A stretch of DNA of 64,000 nucleotides from Hyposmocoma kahamanoa (lineage: Eukaryota > Arthropoda > Insecta > Lepidoptera > Cosmopterigidae): contig NW_020653391.1 of the NCBI RefSeq assembly GCF_003589595.1, positions 4,303,579 through 4,367,578 on the forward strand, given 5' to 3'. Positions 1-10,084 of the stretch are shown piece by piece (within the stretch, counting starts at the first letter, position 1; the number at the start of each line of letters is the position of its first letter). The notes beneath the pieces are model-generated. The model saw only the letters and a program-made list of their open reading frames with translations, was not told the origin of the DNA and searched no databases. The translations under genes and the position numbers were made by a program.

Positions 1-566
1 GCACCCTTAGCATTCAAAACCGGAACGCAGTAATGCTAACATTATTGCTTGGCGGTAGAAATAGGTAAGGTGGCAGTACTTCCCTGGACGAACACTATAA
101 TTTTTTTAAATTTATATATTAAAAAAAAAATATTTTAAAATTAACTTAGGTTTTCGCGATTGTTACACATAGGAAATGAAACTATTTTCCCGGATTTAAA
201 TCGCGTATATTTGTTTTTTCAAACAAACCGACGTTTCGGGCCCTTTACAGATCCCATGTTCCAGTCAACCGTGACCATGGGACCTGTAAAGACCCGAAAC
301 GTCGGTTTGTTTGAAAAAACAAATATACGCTATTTAAATCCAGAAAAATGGTTTCATTTCCTATTAAAATTAACTTACAAATAAACCTATAGTCCCCTAA
401 ATATACATTAAATAAAACAAAAAGTAGGTAAACAGACAACCTGATAGACAATAAACAACTTCAAGTTATGAATAGATGTAGCCACAGACATATAGATATA
501 ACACATACAACACAAAAAACTGCACAGGAACAACGAACAACGAATTCATAACGAGCTCTACTGCTG
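1..566 (-). mobile_element. Rep-A retroposon fragment split by a 459-bp insertion
   Basis: Rep-A is the commonest repeat of the window (about 30 fragments). Read from its 5' end the consensus starts near tagtagcagtagagctcc, runs about 300 bp and ends in cacttggtatcat plus an A run. Here the minus-strand copy occupies 1-93, stops at the usual ccctggacgaac block, and resumes at 553 with gagctctactgctg, the 5' end of the element. The left side runs off the window. The intervening 94-552 is a later insertion carrying foldback B. The copy near 30.71 kb has the same flanking sequence without the insertion. Confidence 0.75.
143..366. mobile_element. Foldback element B, copy 1 (near complete)
   Basis: Long imperfect palindrome. 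The arms read ttcgcgattgttacacatag, then the cggatttaaatcgcg and caaacaaaccgacgtttcgg blocks, and return inverted on the right. The centre carries inverted gtcccatg/catgggac segments. No ORF of its own is visible. Arm-to-arm symmetry over about 100 bp is typical of a foldback MITE. Other copies or pieces lie at 4.32, 13.94, 19.06, 25.27, 32.96, 36.72 and 57.67 kb. The DNA-transposon superfamily is not assigned. Confidence 0.8.
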
Positions 567-1084
567 TTAAAAATTCCACTGTACTATGAGGACCAGATAA
601 TTATTAAAGACAAAAGTGTTGTTATTAATAATTGTATTTTTGCTCAGTTATTATAATAATAAATAGATCATATGCCCGTATAAATACACATAATTTAAAT
701 AAGAAAGAAGATATCCATAATATTAACCAGAGCTAAGTCCAAACTCATGGTACCACGATTTCGTTTAACCAAGATAAACGACTCTTTTATGGGGAACTGT
801 ATATACGTTTTTACTTTTTTATTAAGATTATCATTTCCTAAGTTTAAACACTACATTAAAAATATTTTATTAAGGTGTATGGAAAGACGACATGCCTCTA
901 GATTCCACACAAATTTGATTCAAGGTGTATTCCATAGCATTTAAGTTCATTTGAAAAGAGCTAGAGAGTTTCTTACTCGTTCTTCTCTGGGAAATCAGCG
1001 AAGTGACCAAGCAGTAGCTTAAATGTGACGTTTTCAAGTGTACATTTATTTTACCTATGGAATAAACGTTTCTTTGACTTTGAG
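567..1084 (+). pseudogene. LINE-D: C-terminal tail and 3' UTR of a non-LTR retrotransposon
   Basis: An open frame from about 723 to 944 gives RFRLTKINDSFMGNC, a spaced FPKFKHYIK block and a final VFHSI stop. The same tail recurs, diverged, on the minus strand at 28.6-28.86 kb and at 31.0 kb. It resembles the short region after the reverse transcriptase in jockey-like LINEs (family-level recall). After the stop comes a UTR with a gagtttcttgctcgttc-like block and aataaa, ending in TTTGAC-like repeats at 1071-1083, the usual simple tail. The 5' part is missing. Bases 567-722 are shared with the 30.8-kb copy but do not translate recognisably. SINE-1 starts just after the tail. Confidence 0.6.
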
Positions 1085-1091
1085 CAAACTA

Positions 1092-1410
1092 CCTCCGTGG
1101 CCCACGGTTACCATACTGGACTGCCGCGCAGATATTCCAGTAGGGCTAGCACGACAGAGTACGGTTTGAGCGAGAGCGACATTAAGCGCGAGATACTGCT
1201 GTTCTTGCATAGAAATCTCGCGGTTTAAGTCGCCTTGTCGTGCTAACCCTACAGGTTCTATTCCTGAGCCGGGAGAAATATTTGTATGGCTTACATTTAT
1301 TACTCTCGTGAGTTTGGGTGTAGTTCTTTATGTGTGTTTCTATGGCACCCACGATACAGGGTTTCCCTAGTACGGGGCTATGAGCGTGTGCGTTATTATT
1401 ATTATTAATT
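1092..1410 (+). mobile_element. SINE-1 (tRNA-like head), interrupted by MITE-P
   Basis: SINE-1 has a tRNA-like head with an A box (tggccgaacggtta in good copies) and a B box (ggttcgattcc). A conserved body follows (tttgtatggcctacattta, gtgagtttgggtgtaatt, gtgcggggctatg) and the tail is TTA/TTATT repeats. This copy keeps all blocks, but the A-to-B interval is broken at 1141-1252 by MITE-P. RNA polymerase III control is inferred from the boxes. Confidence 0.85.
1141..1252. mobile_element. MITE-P, copy 1, inserted in SINE-1
   Basis: 112-bp inverted-repeat element with arms tagggctagcacgaca and tcgtgctaaccctac. The interior has an inverted gcgagagcgacattaagcg pattern. The SINE-1 sequence is continuous once it is removed. 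The insertion lies immediately 5' of the SINE B box, as in copy 4 at 41.05 kb. Confidence 0.75.
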
Positions 1411-1825
1411 AAAAAAAACACAGTCGACAGAGTAAATATTTCCGCAACTTATGTTTAAACTAATTCGTTACCCTTCTATTTTAAAGAATATTTTCATGTA
1501 ACGAATTCAGAACCATTGTGTGGACTATTTCCGTGCCTAGACAGTACTGTGGAGAATCGGAAGTAACTTGAAATAAGTAGAAGTAGCAACTTAACTTATA
1601 AACTTAACGGAACCTGAAACAATAAAACAAAACAACCGGTATTTCCAAACCCTCATTAGCGTAGTGACAAAAGGAACTAGCTTTACTACCACGCTTGTCG
1701 CTTATTAGTAGAAACATTTAGATGCGCGTGGGCATACCATTGTCGGGTTTTATATACGGTGTAAATGTTGTCATAGGTAGAGCAACTTGCATTTATTTGT
1801 TTATACATTATTTTATTTTCATCAA

Positions 1826-2042
1826 CTACCAACGTTTACCATGCTGGACTGCCACGCAGAGGTCCCAGGTTCGACCCCCGGGCCGGGACAAATTTTTGTA
1901 TGGCCTACATTTATTTCTCTCGGGACTTTGGGTGTAATTTCTGGTTGTCTATATGTGTATCCATGGCACCCGCGTTATAGGGTTTACATTTTTCCCCATT
2001 GCGGGGGTGAGTGTGTGCGTTATTTGTTATTATTATTATTTT
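1826..2042 (+). mobile_element. SINE-1, full length
   Basis: Complete copy. Degraded A box near 1828, B box ggttcgacccc near 1868, all body blocks in order, and a (TTATTA)n tail ending near 2042. The 5' end is abrupt after an AT-rich flank. Confidence 0.85.
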
Positions 2043-2999
2043 AAGCGACTCAACCCTGCTTAAATATGTGACGTGTTTAGAGTGATTTCAGCCTATTAAA
2101 AGTATAAGTATATAATATATGAGTATGTAAATATGTAAATGGAAAATGACTAACTCCGCCTACAGATTCTTGTGGCAAGTATCCTTAACATCATTCGTTA
2201 GCCGTCGGACTTGCCCTGGTTCTCCTTGCTTTCCCTCCAGAACACGGCACCGCTGCTGGCTTACGGGAGGTGGTATGTACCCAACTGAGTAGTACTCGTA
2301 GGAATCTAGAACCGTAGAACCGATGGTCTCCTTAGTTCACTTTTTTTTGTGTATATTTATTTCTAACAAAGTAAAACCAAGAAAAATAAAGTAGGGAAGA
2401 GCTATATGTCATCAATAGTATTAATGTATTTTGGCACCTCAGTGCGGTTTCTTCTAACTGTATTGCAAATTTCCCTGTTTCACAATCGTACTTAGAGAAA
2501 TAAGTACCTAGCACTAACTACTGGAAACTCCAATACATAATGTTGTATTTAGTTTGTAATTGTCTTTATATACAATATGCCTTTATATACAAAAGAAGTA
2601 GCAGGAATCTTTATAACTAGAGCACTTCCACACTTAAGAAATTTAAAAAAATTAAAATTACACAAATTTTGAGGAATTACAGCCAAAGAACGGACGGTAC
2701 CGTCTCCATTCACCTAAAAATATTTTTTTTCATTCATTCGTTCATTCGCTCTCATTACTACTGAATTGAAACTGATACCGTATACGATAAGTTATTAGGC
2801 TTATAATCGTAATGAGAGTTCTAAACGACAGTGAAATTGATTTTTCCGCTTCGTCTCTTATAATGTATATACATACGTCTCTGTTATATTGTCTATTTTT
2901 TTACTCTATTGTTACTTACATAAATGGTACATATGGTTTGATAATTTTTATTGGAATATAGAATTTTCAATAAAATCTGGGGCCCATCGCACTACAGAC
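2043..2999. other. No gene seen; GC-richer patch at 2195-2330
   Basis: AT-rich DNA. The only contrast is a GC-richer segment at 2195-2330 with no long open frame on either strand and no match elsewhere in the window. It could be the remnant of a LINE, but I cannot translate it convincingly. Confidence 0.5.
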
Positions 3000-3002
3000 T
3001 AA

Positions 3003-3220
3003 GGGTCAACTCACACTGGAGTAGAGCCGAAGCGTCGCGACGCGTCATGTTATTCGCCTATAGCATATTCATCTATATTTTCCCATTATTAAGGTACAAA
3101 TTTGTGTTTTGCGAATATGGAATCGAGTGGCTTCGCGCTTCGACGTGCGTCGCCAGGCGGTGTAGTTGAAAAACCGGACGCGACGCGACACTTCGACTCT
3201 GCGCCAGTGTGAGTTGAGCC
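3003..3220. mobile_element. MITE-H, copy 1 (Harbinger-like)
   Basis: 218-bp element with terminal inverted repeats gggtcaactcacactgg and ccagtgtgagttgagcc. Both arms continue into GC-rich gtcgaagcgtcgcg-type sequence. It is flanked by TAA on the left and TTA on the right, consistent with a diverged 3-bp TWA target duplication as made by PIF/Harbinger elements. The second copy at 35.65 kb shows an exact TAA duplication. No transposase is present. Confidence 0.75.
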
Positions 3221-3223
3221 TTA

Positions 3224-4300
3224 GACTCGAAGAATGGTTTTAAACGTATAGAACTGTCTTTTGTTTTCGAATAAAACTTGTTACAAACATAATTTTCTGT
3301 GAGAATTGATAATAATAAAGGAAAATCCGGTTCGTACTTCATTGAAAATTCAAAAAATGAAATAGAAATTCTTCACTTTAGCTACTGACTAGCACTGAAC
3401 AAACAGACATTTGCGCAGAAAATATCGTAACATTTGTTGTTAAAATATTCAAGACGTCTACAAACGACACTGTTAAAATATTCAAGACAACTTACAAAAG
3501 ACAACTTACTTTTCGAAACAAATGTTAGTTTGAAGTCAATAGTGAACATTTTTGCGCACGTTAGTTGATAAAGTACTCAAGACCGCCACGAAACCCGACA
3601 AGTTCATGTTCATATTACATACTGTATTAAAAGTTTAAAATTATTTTAAATTGGAATTCATTATCATTACGTATCTCCCACATAACTCTGAATATCATTC
3701 ACTCATTCACTCTAGAAACAAACATATTGTTTACAGAGATATTTCAATAAAATCTTATTTCTTGAAAGAACACTTTTTAATCAAATTTTTCACTCAAATT
3801 ACACACAATACACGAACGGAACACTCGGGCGTTCCTCAACCGATAGGCTTGAAATTTAAAATTAGCATTAAAAAATACAATTCAACAGATAGTGACGAAG
3901 CACAAATTTTGAATAATTGAAACCATGAGTCGCCATGTTGTCTATGGGAAAAATAAAAATTAAATTAAATTGTTAAGTTTCGCGCGCAAATGTAAAAAGA
4001 AAAAAGAAAAACATCTCGTTTCGGTAAGGAATTGATATTCTACGCAGTTTAAACTTTCGTATTTGTATCTTTGTCGGTATTTCAATGTCCTAGGGCTACA
4101 GTATACTTTTACTTTGTACTCCGTAAACGCGAGAGAATGCTAAATGCACTTGGAAATTTACTTTCAAATATAGACTGGGATAAAAGCACATATAATAAAT
4201 AGTATTTATACACATGCGGTTATTAAATACCGTACAATTTACGTATCACTGTCTCATATTTTTTATCTCTTTTTTCCCAAAGCTCAAGTCAATAGTCAAG
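3224..4300. other. No recognised gene; short direct repeat and an 89-codon ORF
   Basis: A 17-bp direct repeat, gttaaaatattcaagac, occurs at 3439-3455 and 3472-3488. An ATG-initiated frame at 3651-3920 on the plus strand has no domain, signal peptide or membrane segment that I recognise, and its length is within chance for this base composition. Confidence 0.45.
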
Positions 4301-4305
4301 TTGTT

Positions 4306-4400
4306 AGGTTAGGTTAGATTTGCGATAACTACACATTGGAAATGAAAATTTCTGTTTTGGATCTAATTCACGTATCTATATGTGTTTTTTCTAACAAACA
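4306..4400 (+). mobile_element. Foldback B arm with telomere-like TTAGG motif
   Basis: Starts gttaggttaggtta, then the degraded arm of foldback B (gcgataactacacattggaaatgaaa). Only one arm is present. The TTAGG-like run replaces the single ttaggt of other copies, as also at 36.73 kb. A diverged segment of foldback Z follows at about 4430-4500. Confidence 0.55.
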
Positions 4401-4527
4401 AAAAGAAAACGAAAAACAGTTCAAGAGAGAATGTTTTAGTCTTTCGCGACTGTTTTAAATTATTTACGTCCCGTTTTAAATTCAATTTTAAAACAGAAAC
4501 CAAAACTTATAGGTGAACATTTACCAT

Positions 4528-5005
4528 GACGCCGCCCGGCGCGGCGCCCTAGCTTGCGCCAGGACTCCCGCGCCAACAGAAGGGCGGGTCGGTTGTCCTC
4601 CGACCCGCCCCCAGAAGAGTGAGTCCGTGCAATGTAGGTTCCGGAGTCCCTGTCCAGAGCCCGCTGGCCTCACTAGGGGATCAGGCGAGCAGCGAACTGC
4701 CTTCGCCTTCTCCCCGTACGTCTGCGCCGAAGCGGGTGCGCGTCCGCTGTGTCCTCGCGCACCCGCTCCGCGGCCTCCTTTTGCGACATAACCTCTCTGC
4801 AAAAGGAGGCCAGCGCCTACCAGGACTCCTCGCTACCGAGCATGGCGGCAACCACCCCCGGCAGCGAGAAGTCCTGCCCTATTGTCCCGTCATGCTGCAC
4901 ACCACTAGGGTGTGCTGCGCGGTGTCATCCGCAGCACCGCACTCGTGACACGACGGGGACAAACCATGCTCCCCTGACAAAATATACCGAAATGGCACTT
5001 TCGTC
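4528..5005 (-). pseudogene. R1-clade LINE, C-terminal end of ORF2 with CCHC motif and 3' UTR (broken)
   Basis: This GC-rich block contrasts sharply with its AT-rich flanks. Reading the minus strand gives a C-x2-C-x8-H-x4-C zinc motif (CHECGAADDTAQHTLVVC, about 4897-4950), then a frameshift and VVAAMLGSEESW, a TAG stop at 4817-4819, then ASFCREVMSQKEAAERVRE and an Arg-rich tail ending in tandem stops near 4661-4666. This order (CCHC, LGS-W, SFCxxVMxxKEAAE, basic tail) is how R1-clade ORF2 proteins of insects end (established family knowledge). The relic is 5'-truncated near 5005 and has at least one frameshift and one internal stop. The GC-rich sequence down to 4528 is the probable 3' UTR. Confidence 0.8.
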
Positions 5006-5810
5006 CTTTCTACGCAACACCGACGATATTGTTTATAATGATGACGAACAACGTTGAAAACAAAAACGATAAACACTGTACTCGAAATATGAAATGCGTT
5101 TGCGCAAGTATTCCTTCGCGACACGCTTCCTATTGTCGCAAGCTCGCGACTCGCGGCTCGGCGCACATGTGGGTTAGGGCCAGCTATAATCGAATCGCAA
5201 TCGTCGGTATTAAAGATTTCATGCCTTAGGCTGAATGCTCACTTGCAGCAGCAAAATTAGCGGATTGGTAGGCGGATAACGGACGCCCCTGCACCATCCG
5301 CCGCAAAACTGCAACCATATTAGTCATGCAAAAGTGTTACGTCTGAAATCATTATCAAAATGATCTTTATTCATCATGTAAGAAATGCAATAAGAACTTA
5401 AATAGCATACGTAAGTCATTTCAAAATATAGCACAAATACAACATTGTAATTTTATTTAATAGATAAAACTGTAAATTCAAATAAAGTTTTCAGTGACTA
5501 GTGTGATTTAGTAAAGTTGACCAATTTGAAAACCATTGTAAAGCGGACAAAAACTTTGTCAATTGGAATTTGTATTCTATAATTTTTCATAATATGTGCA
5601 AGTGTATTCTCTGCCTTACTTTCACGGTTGCTTTGCGACGATACTAAGGGGCGTTACGAATATTTCCTATTACGTTGTTTTTAAGTCTTCACTATTACCA
5701 GCGGTTCACTGTCCATCATTAGACATAATCATAGCCAAGGTGTCCCGAAATCAAAAGATTTTATTGCAGAAATTTAGGCCAAAATACACGTACCAGCAAC
5801 TTACACATTT
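5006..5810. other. No gene seen; CpG-dense segment at 5095-5215
   Basis: 5095-5215 is rich in CG dinucleotides (cgcgacacgc, ctcgcgactcgcggctcggc) unlike the surrounding AT-rich DNA. No ORF or donor site ties it to a gene. It may be a separate decayed element or the 5' remainder of the R1-type copy next to it. 5225-5335 carries ggctgaatgctcacttgcag and a loose inverse of it. Confidence 0.4.
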
Positions 5811-5912
5811 GCGTACTCGTAAGCTGGCAGATATGAGATTATTAACATGTGTCTACACGTGACTGGCATGCCAATAACTGACAGATGTAAGATAATTATC
5901 TAACTAGCTACC
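5811..5912. repeat. Degenerate minisatellite, left part
   Basis: Degenerate units of the type acatgtgtctacacgtgact, ggcatgccaataact and gacagatgtaagataa. The same words continue at 6928-7108, so the intervening 1 kb is a nest of insertions within or beside the array. Confidence 0.55.
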
Positions 5913-5949
5913 TTTTTTATTTTTATTTATTTTTTATAAAAAATAAGTG

Positions 5950-6056
5950 AGCATTTCCATCTCACCTGATGGAAAATGATGATGAGGTCGACGATGTAGC
6001 ATGCACACCTGAAAAATGCCTATTCACTCTCATATTGAAAAGGTCCAAGTTAAAAC
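5950..6056 (-). pseudogene. LINE-J 3' terminal fragment (copy 3)
   Basis: On the minus strand the sequence gagtgaataggcat, then atcgtcgacctcatc and ccatcaggtgagatgg, matches the end of LINE-J at 16.85 kb (RVNRH segment and 3' UTR). It is cut on its 5' side by MITE-E at 6057. A LINE-J-like word (agttatac) reappears at 6332, so E inserted in it. Confidence 0.65.
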
Positions 6057-6331
6057 GGTTACCTATCAGTAGTCCGAAATCACATTTTCCAGAAATAACG
6101 TTTGGTCGTTTGGAATTTTCATAACCTCGAAAGTAATTATGAGAGGAAAATGTTTTTTTCTTTTAAACCTAACTTAACTTAGCCTAACCGAACCGAACCT
6201 AATCGTGTCTTTGCGATGAACATCCAACATATCCTGAAAGAACATCGGTTTCGTTATAATTCGGTTTTCGGTGTAATGAAAATTCGAACAAACGTTATTT
6301 CGGAAAAAAATCGAGTTTGTGATAGGTAACC
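6057..6331. mobile_element. MITE-E, copy 1, inserted in LINE-J
   Basis: 275 bp with ggttacctatca at both ends in inverted orientation. The inverted arms continue as ccgaaataacgtttgttcgaa-type sequence. The interior holds an AT-rich, TTAGG-like stretch. The flanks agttaaaacg (6047-6056) and agttataccg (6332-6341) look like a 10-bp duplication with two mismatches. The second copy at 16.33 kb is in the opposite orientation. Confidence 0.75.
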
Positions 6332-6474
6332 AGTTATACCGTTACGTTATAGAGTAACTAATGTAATCTAATGTAATGACATCATCATAACCTTCTGTTA
6401 TTATATGTATCATATAGAAATATATGTATTATGTATATGTTAGGTTTGTTTGTTATATATTTAATTATATTTAT

Positions 6475-6760
6475 GTTTTTTATGATACTAAATGATGGGA
6501 CGAACAAGTCGTGCGCCTGTTGGTAAACGACACACCTGTCCATAACAGTTGCAGTGCCACTCACAGCTTTAAATCGCAAAGATCTGAGGTGCACTGCCTC
6601 AGCGCCCATCACCCTGTGAGAAAAGTCCCAAGTGGCAGTAATTTCCGCAGCACCCTTCAAAACCGGAACGCAGTAATGCTCACATTACTGCTTGGCGGAT
6701 GGTAAAGTGTCAGCACATCCCTGGGTGAACTCTTTCACAAGGAACTCTTCTGGTACTAAA
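6475..6760 (-). mobile_element. Rep-A, near full length
   Basis: Minus-strand copy. The T-rich left edge (tttttatgatac) is the reverse of the A-rich 3' end, and the right edge ends ggaactcttctggtactaaa, the 5' end. All internal blocks are present, including the inverted pair cagtaatgctcacattactg. Confidence 0.85.
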
Positions 6761-6784
6761 TTATTATGTTACTATAACATTACT

Positions 6785-6927
6785 AATTTATTTTTTTTTT
6801 AATTTGCCGCATTCGTGAATTTCATTTTCCTTAAAGGTTTTACTGGTAAAGAATGCTTTTAGCATTAAGTCCGCCTTTTGTGCCATTATGTGTTGAGGTC
6901 AATAAAGTTTAATAAATAAGTAATGTG
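6785..6927 (+). mobile_element. LINE 3' UTR fragment with polyadenylation signal
   Basis: The sequence tagcattaagtccgcctttt then caataaagtttaataaataa looks like the 3' end of a lepidopteran non-LTR element (remembered motif), with AATAAA near its end. There is no coding part. It sits between Rep-A and the right part of the minisatellite. Confidence 0.5.
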
Positions 6928-7111
6928 TTAACACATAACTGGCAGATGTAAGATAACTAGAATGTATCTACACGTAACTGAAATGCCAATTAAAGGCTAA
7001 ATATAAAACAAGTAGCATGTGTATACACGTATTTAACATGTTAGTAGCAAGCAATATGCAAGACAACTAACATATGTAGGTATACACGTAAAAATAATTC
7101 CTGTGGTAGGC
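6928..7111. repeat. Degenerate minisatellite, right part
   Basis: Continues the words of 5811-5912: acataactggcagatgtaag, tgtatctacacgtaact, catgtgtatacacgta. At least four loosely related units of about 50-60 bp. Confidence 0.55.
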
Positions 7112-7560
7112 ACATTACGTTTACTACTCGATATGAATTTCTATCTTTATACATAGACAATGTGAATTGTTACTACGGGTTGTTGATTATTTAGTAGAGT
7201 TAGTTAGTAGTGCTTTCAAAACAAATATTTATTAACTCGATGAATCAAAGGGCCTTTCTGCACTCATCTTTACCCAGTGCGACATGTACTTTTATTACTC
7301 GTAAATGTCTTGCGCAAAACGCTCCATGTATAATGTCCTATGGGCGTTGAAGGAAATTACTTAGGTACCAATACAATCGCATTTTAGTAATAATGACATG
7401 TAAAACTCGACGCTCAATTGTTTAAATTTTCCTTTAAATCGAGACCTTAGTGTAATAAGGCTACATCTCTGCCGTCATCGTCCTTATTATAAACAACGTA
7501 ATCGACATTTTAGCGAAAATGATTTATTAACATATCTGGAATCACATGTATTATAGAGAT

Positions 7561-7712
7561 TTTTTTCTGAAATAACTCCACTAGTTTTGTTATGGTTATT
7601 AATAGAAAGATTGAACACATAAAAAAAATTCTTCGACCCGGAGGACATGTACCATGCTGCACCGTAGCATTGCTCTTACCAACTGAGCCATAGGTCGAGT
7701 TGCCCAAATTCT
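7561..7712 (-). mobile_element. SINE-2 fragment (tRNA-like head)
   Basis: Diverged minus-strand copy. The 3' body reads tgaaataactccactagttt on the plus strand, and the head holds ccaactgagccata (reverse of the A box) and ttcgacccgg (B-box region). SINE-2 is described in full at 45.0 kb. Confidence 0.65.
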
Positions 7713-7975
7713 CCTATGTTTTTAGTTTACAGATCTAGTTAGTACAGTTAGAATTTCACTAAAAATGACGGTTATGATAGTTACGGTAAGGAAGGCAAGC
7801 GTGTATTATAAAATTGCAGAAAATTTTAGTATGAATTAAAAAAAAAATTTTGTTATTTGTTTTATAAAATATGGTAATCTATTTATTTATTTATTTAGTC
7901 AGGCTCTCACAACAATGAGTACACTATAACTATGCAGGTATACAGACACTATGGTTTTAGACTAAGGGTCGTATT

Positions 7976-8140
7976 CCAGAACTCTACTCAATACTCAAGT
8001 TAGGACTTGAGTATTGCAGTGAGCGCTGAAAAAAATACTCAAGGCCTTGCTATTAGGGTCGTATTTCCAGTGCTTGAAATCATACTCAAGTCTGCTCAAA
8101 TCCTGACTTGAGCATTGAGTAGAGTTCTGGAATACGACTC
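7976..8140. mobile_element. MITE-U (Harbinger-like)
   Basis: 165-bp foldback with arms of about 46 bp: gggtcgtattccagaactct on the left and agagttctggaatacgactc on the right. It is flanked by an exact TAA duplication (7973-7975 and 8141-8143). The TIR starts GGGTC like MITE-H. No second copy in the window. Confidence 0.8.
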
Positions 8141-8143
8141 TAA

Positions 8144-8738
8144 GTGTCCCATTACTTAAGGAGGGCTCAACATACAGTAAAAGAAATACAATAATATTTG
8201 GTTAGGCATGACGATGCAAAAGTACAATCATTACAAACTTAACTATAAACTTATCACATCACTTTCTTTATCATAGAAACGGAAGTATTCAAATTAGATC
8301 AATTTCACTCTGATACTTCTTATACAGTGTTATTGCTCGTGATAAGAAACAATGAAGCCTCAAATTTGTGCGACATCTTGGCCTATGGTAATTAATCAGT
8401 TAGGTATCTACTTTTTATTGTCACCGAGTTCAAAAGTATTAAGGTTCAGTTAAAAATGCGATTTCCGTTATATCGGAAATTGCCTAGCCTCGAAAGTAGA
8501 TAAGTCTCTTCCAGAAGAGTCTCGAGCCTCGCACCTCGCAGTGGCACGTGTAGTGGGATGACGCTTCTATAATAAAATTCCAGTTGATATTCAAAATTTA
8601 CCTTTTACGAGATTTGAAACTATAATGGAACAAAAACTTTACACTTTATAGCATCTGCGTACTTACTTGAATAACAAAAATTAGTTGGTCAGTAACCCGT
8701 TTAACTCTTGCAGGTTGTCTCAATCTATGATGTTTGAC
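8144..8738. other. No gene seen
   Basis: AT-rich DNA with a short GC-richer patch near 8505-8570 (tctcgagcctcgcacctcgc). No shared repeat found. Confidence 0.45.
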
Positions 8739-8739
8739 A

Positions 8740-8893
8740 TAAATAAATGTTTATTTATAAAGAGCAACCCCTAGAGTTTCTTGCTCATTCCTCTCAGGGG
8801 AATTTGCCTTACGAATGAGCAGTACAATTTATTTAATATGACGATTGCAAGTGTAATTTGCTTAGCTATGAAATAAAGATTATTTAAGCTTGA
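8740..8893 (+). mobile_element. LINE-D 3' UTR fragment
   Basis: aaagagcaacccctagagtt, tcctctcaggggaatttgcc and tatgaaataaagattattt match the LINE-D UTR (the subfamily also seen at 34.45 and 55.66 kb). There is no coding part. Confidence 0.65.
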
Positions 8894-9172
8894 TGATGGT
8901 GAATCTAAAAAGATATAACTGTTAATTGTTACTAGAATTATTTACCAAGATGGCACGAAGATATACAATTAGTTATTGTACTTTCTTATTCCTTGTCAAT
9001 GTACAGCAGTGACTTACCTGAAAAAACAAAGTAAACAAAATTAGTGAAAGACAAAATGACACTACATGATAAAATGGCCGAATACAAACTATACATTTCA
9101 TGATGCTTAATTAATTAATTTATTTAAACATAACAATTAAAAAGACGTTTGTATTGAACACAGCGATTATTG

Positions 9173-9255
9173 ACGGCCTCAGTGGCCCAGCGATCAGCAT
9201 TATACTCGCTAGATGAGGAAGTCCATGATTCGAATTCGAGTAAGCTCAATATGAG
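9173..9255 (+). mobile_element. tRNA-like SINE head
   Basis: A-box-like tcagtggcccagcgatcagc and B-box-like gattcgaattcg are about 45 bp apart. It cannot be folded into a tRNA with matched arms by eye, so it is a SINE head and not a tRNA gene. Confidence 0.5.
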
Positions 9256-9426
9256 AACAAAATTTTCGAAGTTGTCTAAGTTACAGTACAAGGCATTCAC
9301 TGCATGTGACCAGGTAAGGGGTATGGTTGTTTGGCATCATTAGCATTAGAATTTTCCCACATCGTAAACAAAATAGCTCAAGTTTTTATTGTTTTTCTCA
9401 AACTCATCACTGTTAGAGTAAGCGGG

Positions 9427-9618
9427 CATGCTTCTGTGCTGTTGAAATTACAGGCACATGGAATTTGTCAACTTATGTCTCTGTGTGACGGACGCCGTGG
9501 CAGTGCCCCTCAGATCTTTGCGATTTAAAGCTCTGAATGGCACTACAACCGCTATATGGACAGGTGAGTCGCTAAGCACCAGCCGCACGACGTCTTCGTC
9601 CCGTCACTTAGTATTATA
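9427..9618 (+). mobile_element. Rep-A, 5'-truncated, with A-rich 3' end
   Basis: Starts inside the element at tgttgaaattacaggcacat and runs to tagtattat plus an A run at 9618. The pattern (5' part missing, 3' A run kept) repeats in other plus-strand copies. Confidence 0.75.
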
Positions 9619-10084
9619 AAAAAAAAACTATTTTCTATAATCCAAGTTCAACACACCATTCTCGTTATATACCAGCACATATATAATTATCCTAACACGA
9701 CGCTTGAAAGTGAACGTCTTATGCACACGTAGACGACGCCTGTACGTACACATGTTATACCACGTGGTTTCCCTGTGTGTGTGCTGCGCTTGCGCCGGCT
9801 AGGAAGTGACGTAGTAAGATCTACGAAGATTTACTTTAACTGGAAGTGGCAAGGATGTTTGGGTTTTATTTATATCATTTAGTCTTGTCAAGGATCATTT
9901 TGAGATTCTGTATTGTGTGGTTTAGAGCAGTCAAAGTATTTGAATTTCCGCTTTGAGTTTGTTTGTTTTAGAAATAGTATTTAATCACAATATGCATATT
10001 TTTCGTAGTTTTTTTGTTTCGAGTTTTCGACTTGTACTTCATCAAATTATAATCCAACCTTTTCGATAACATATATACTTAAAC

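Noticed and set aside
4306..4322. Interstitial telomere (TTAGG)n
   Set aside because: Only about three imperfect units, positioned as part of a foldback B arm.
4513..5057. GC-rich Pro/Arg/Ser ORFs on the plus strand
   Set aside because: They are antisense to the R1-clade LINE end, which explains the composition and the open frames.
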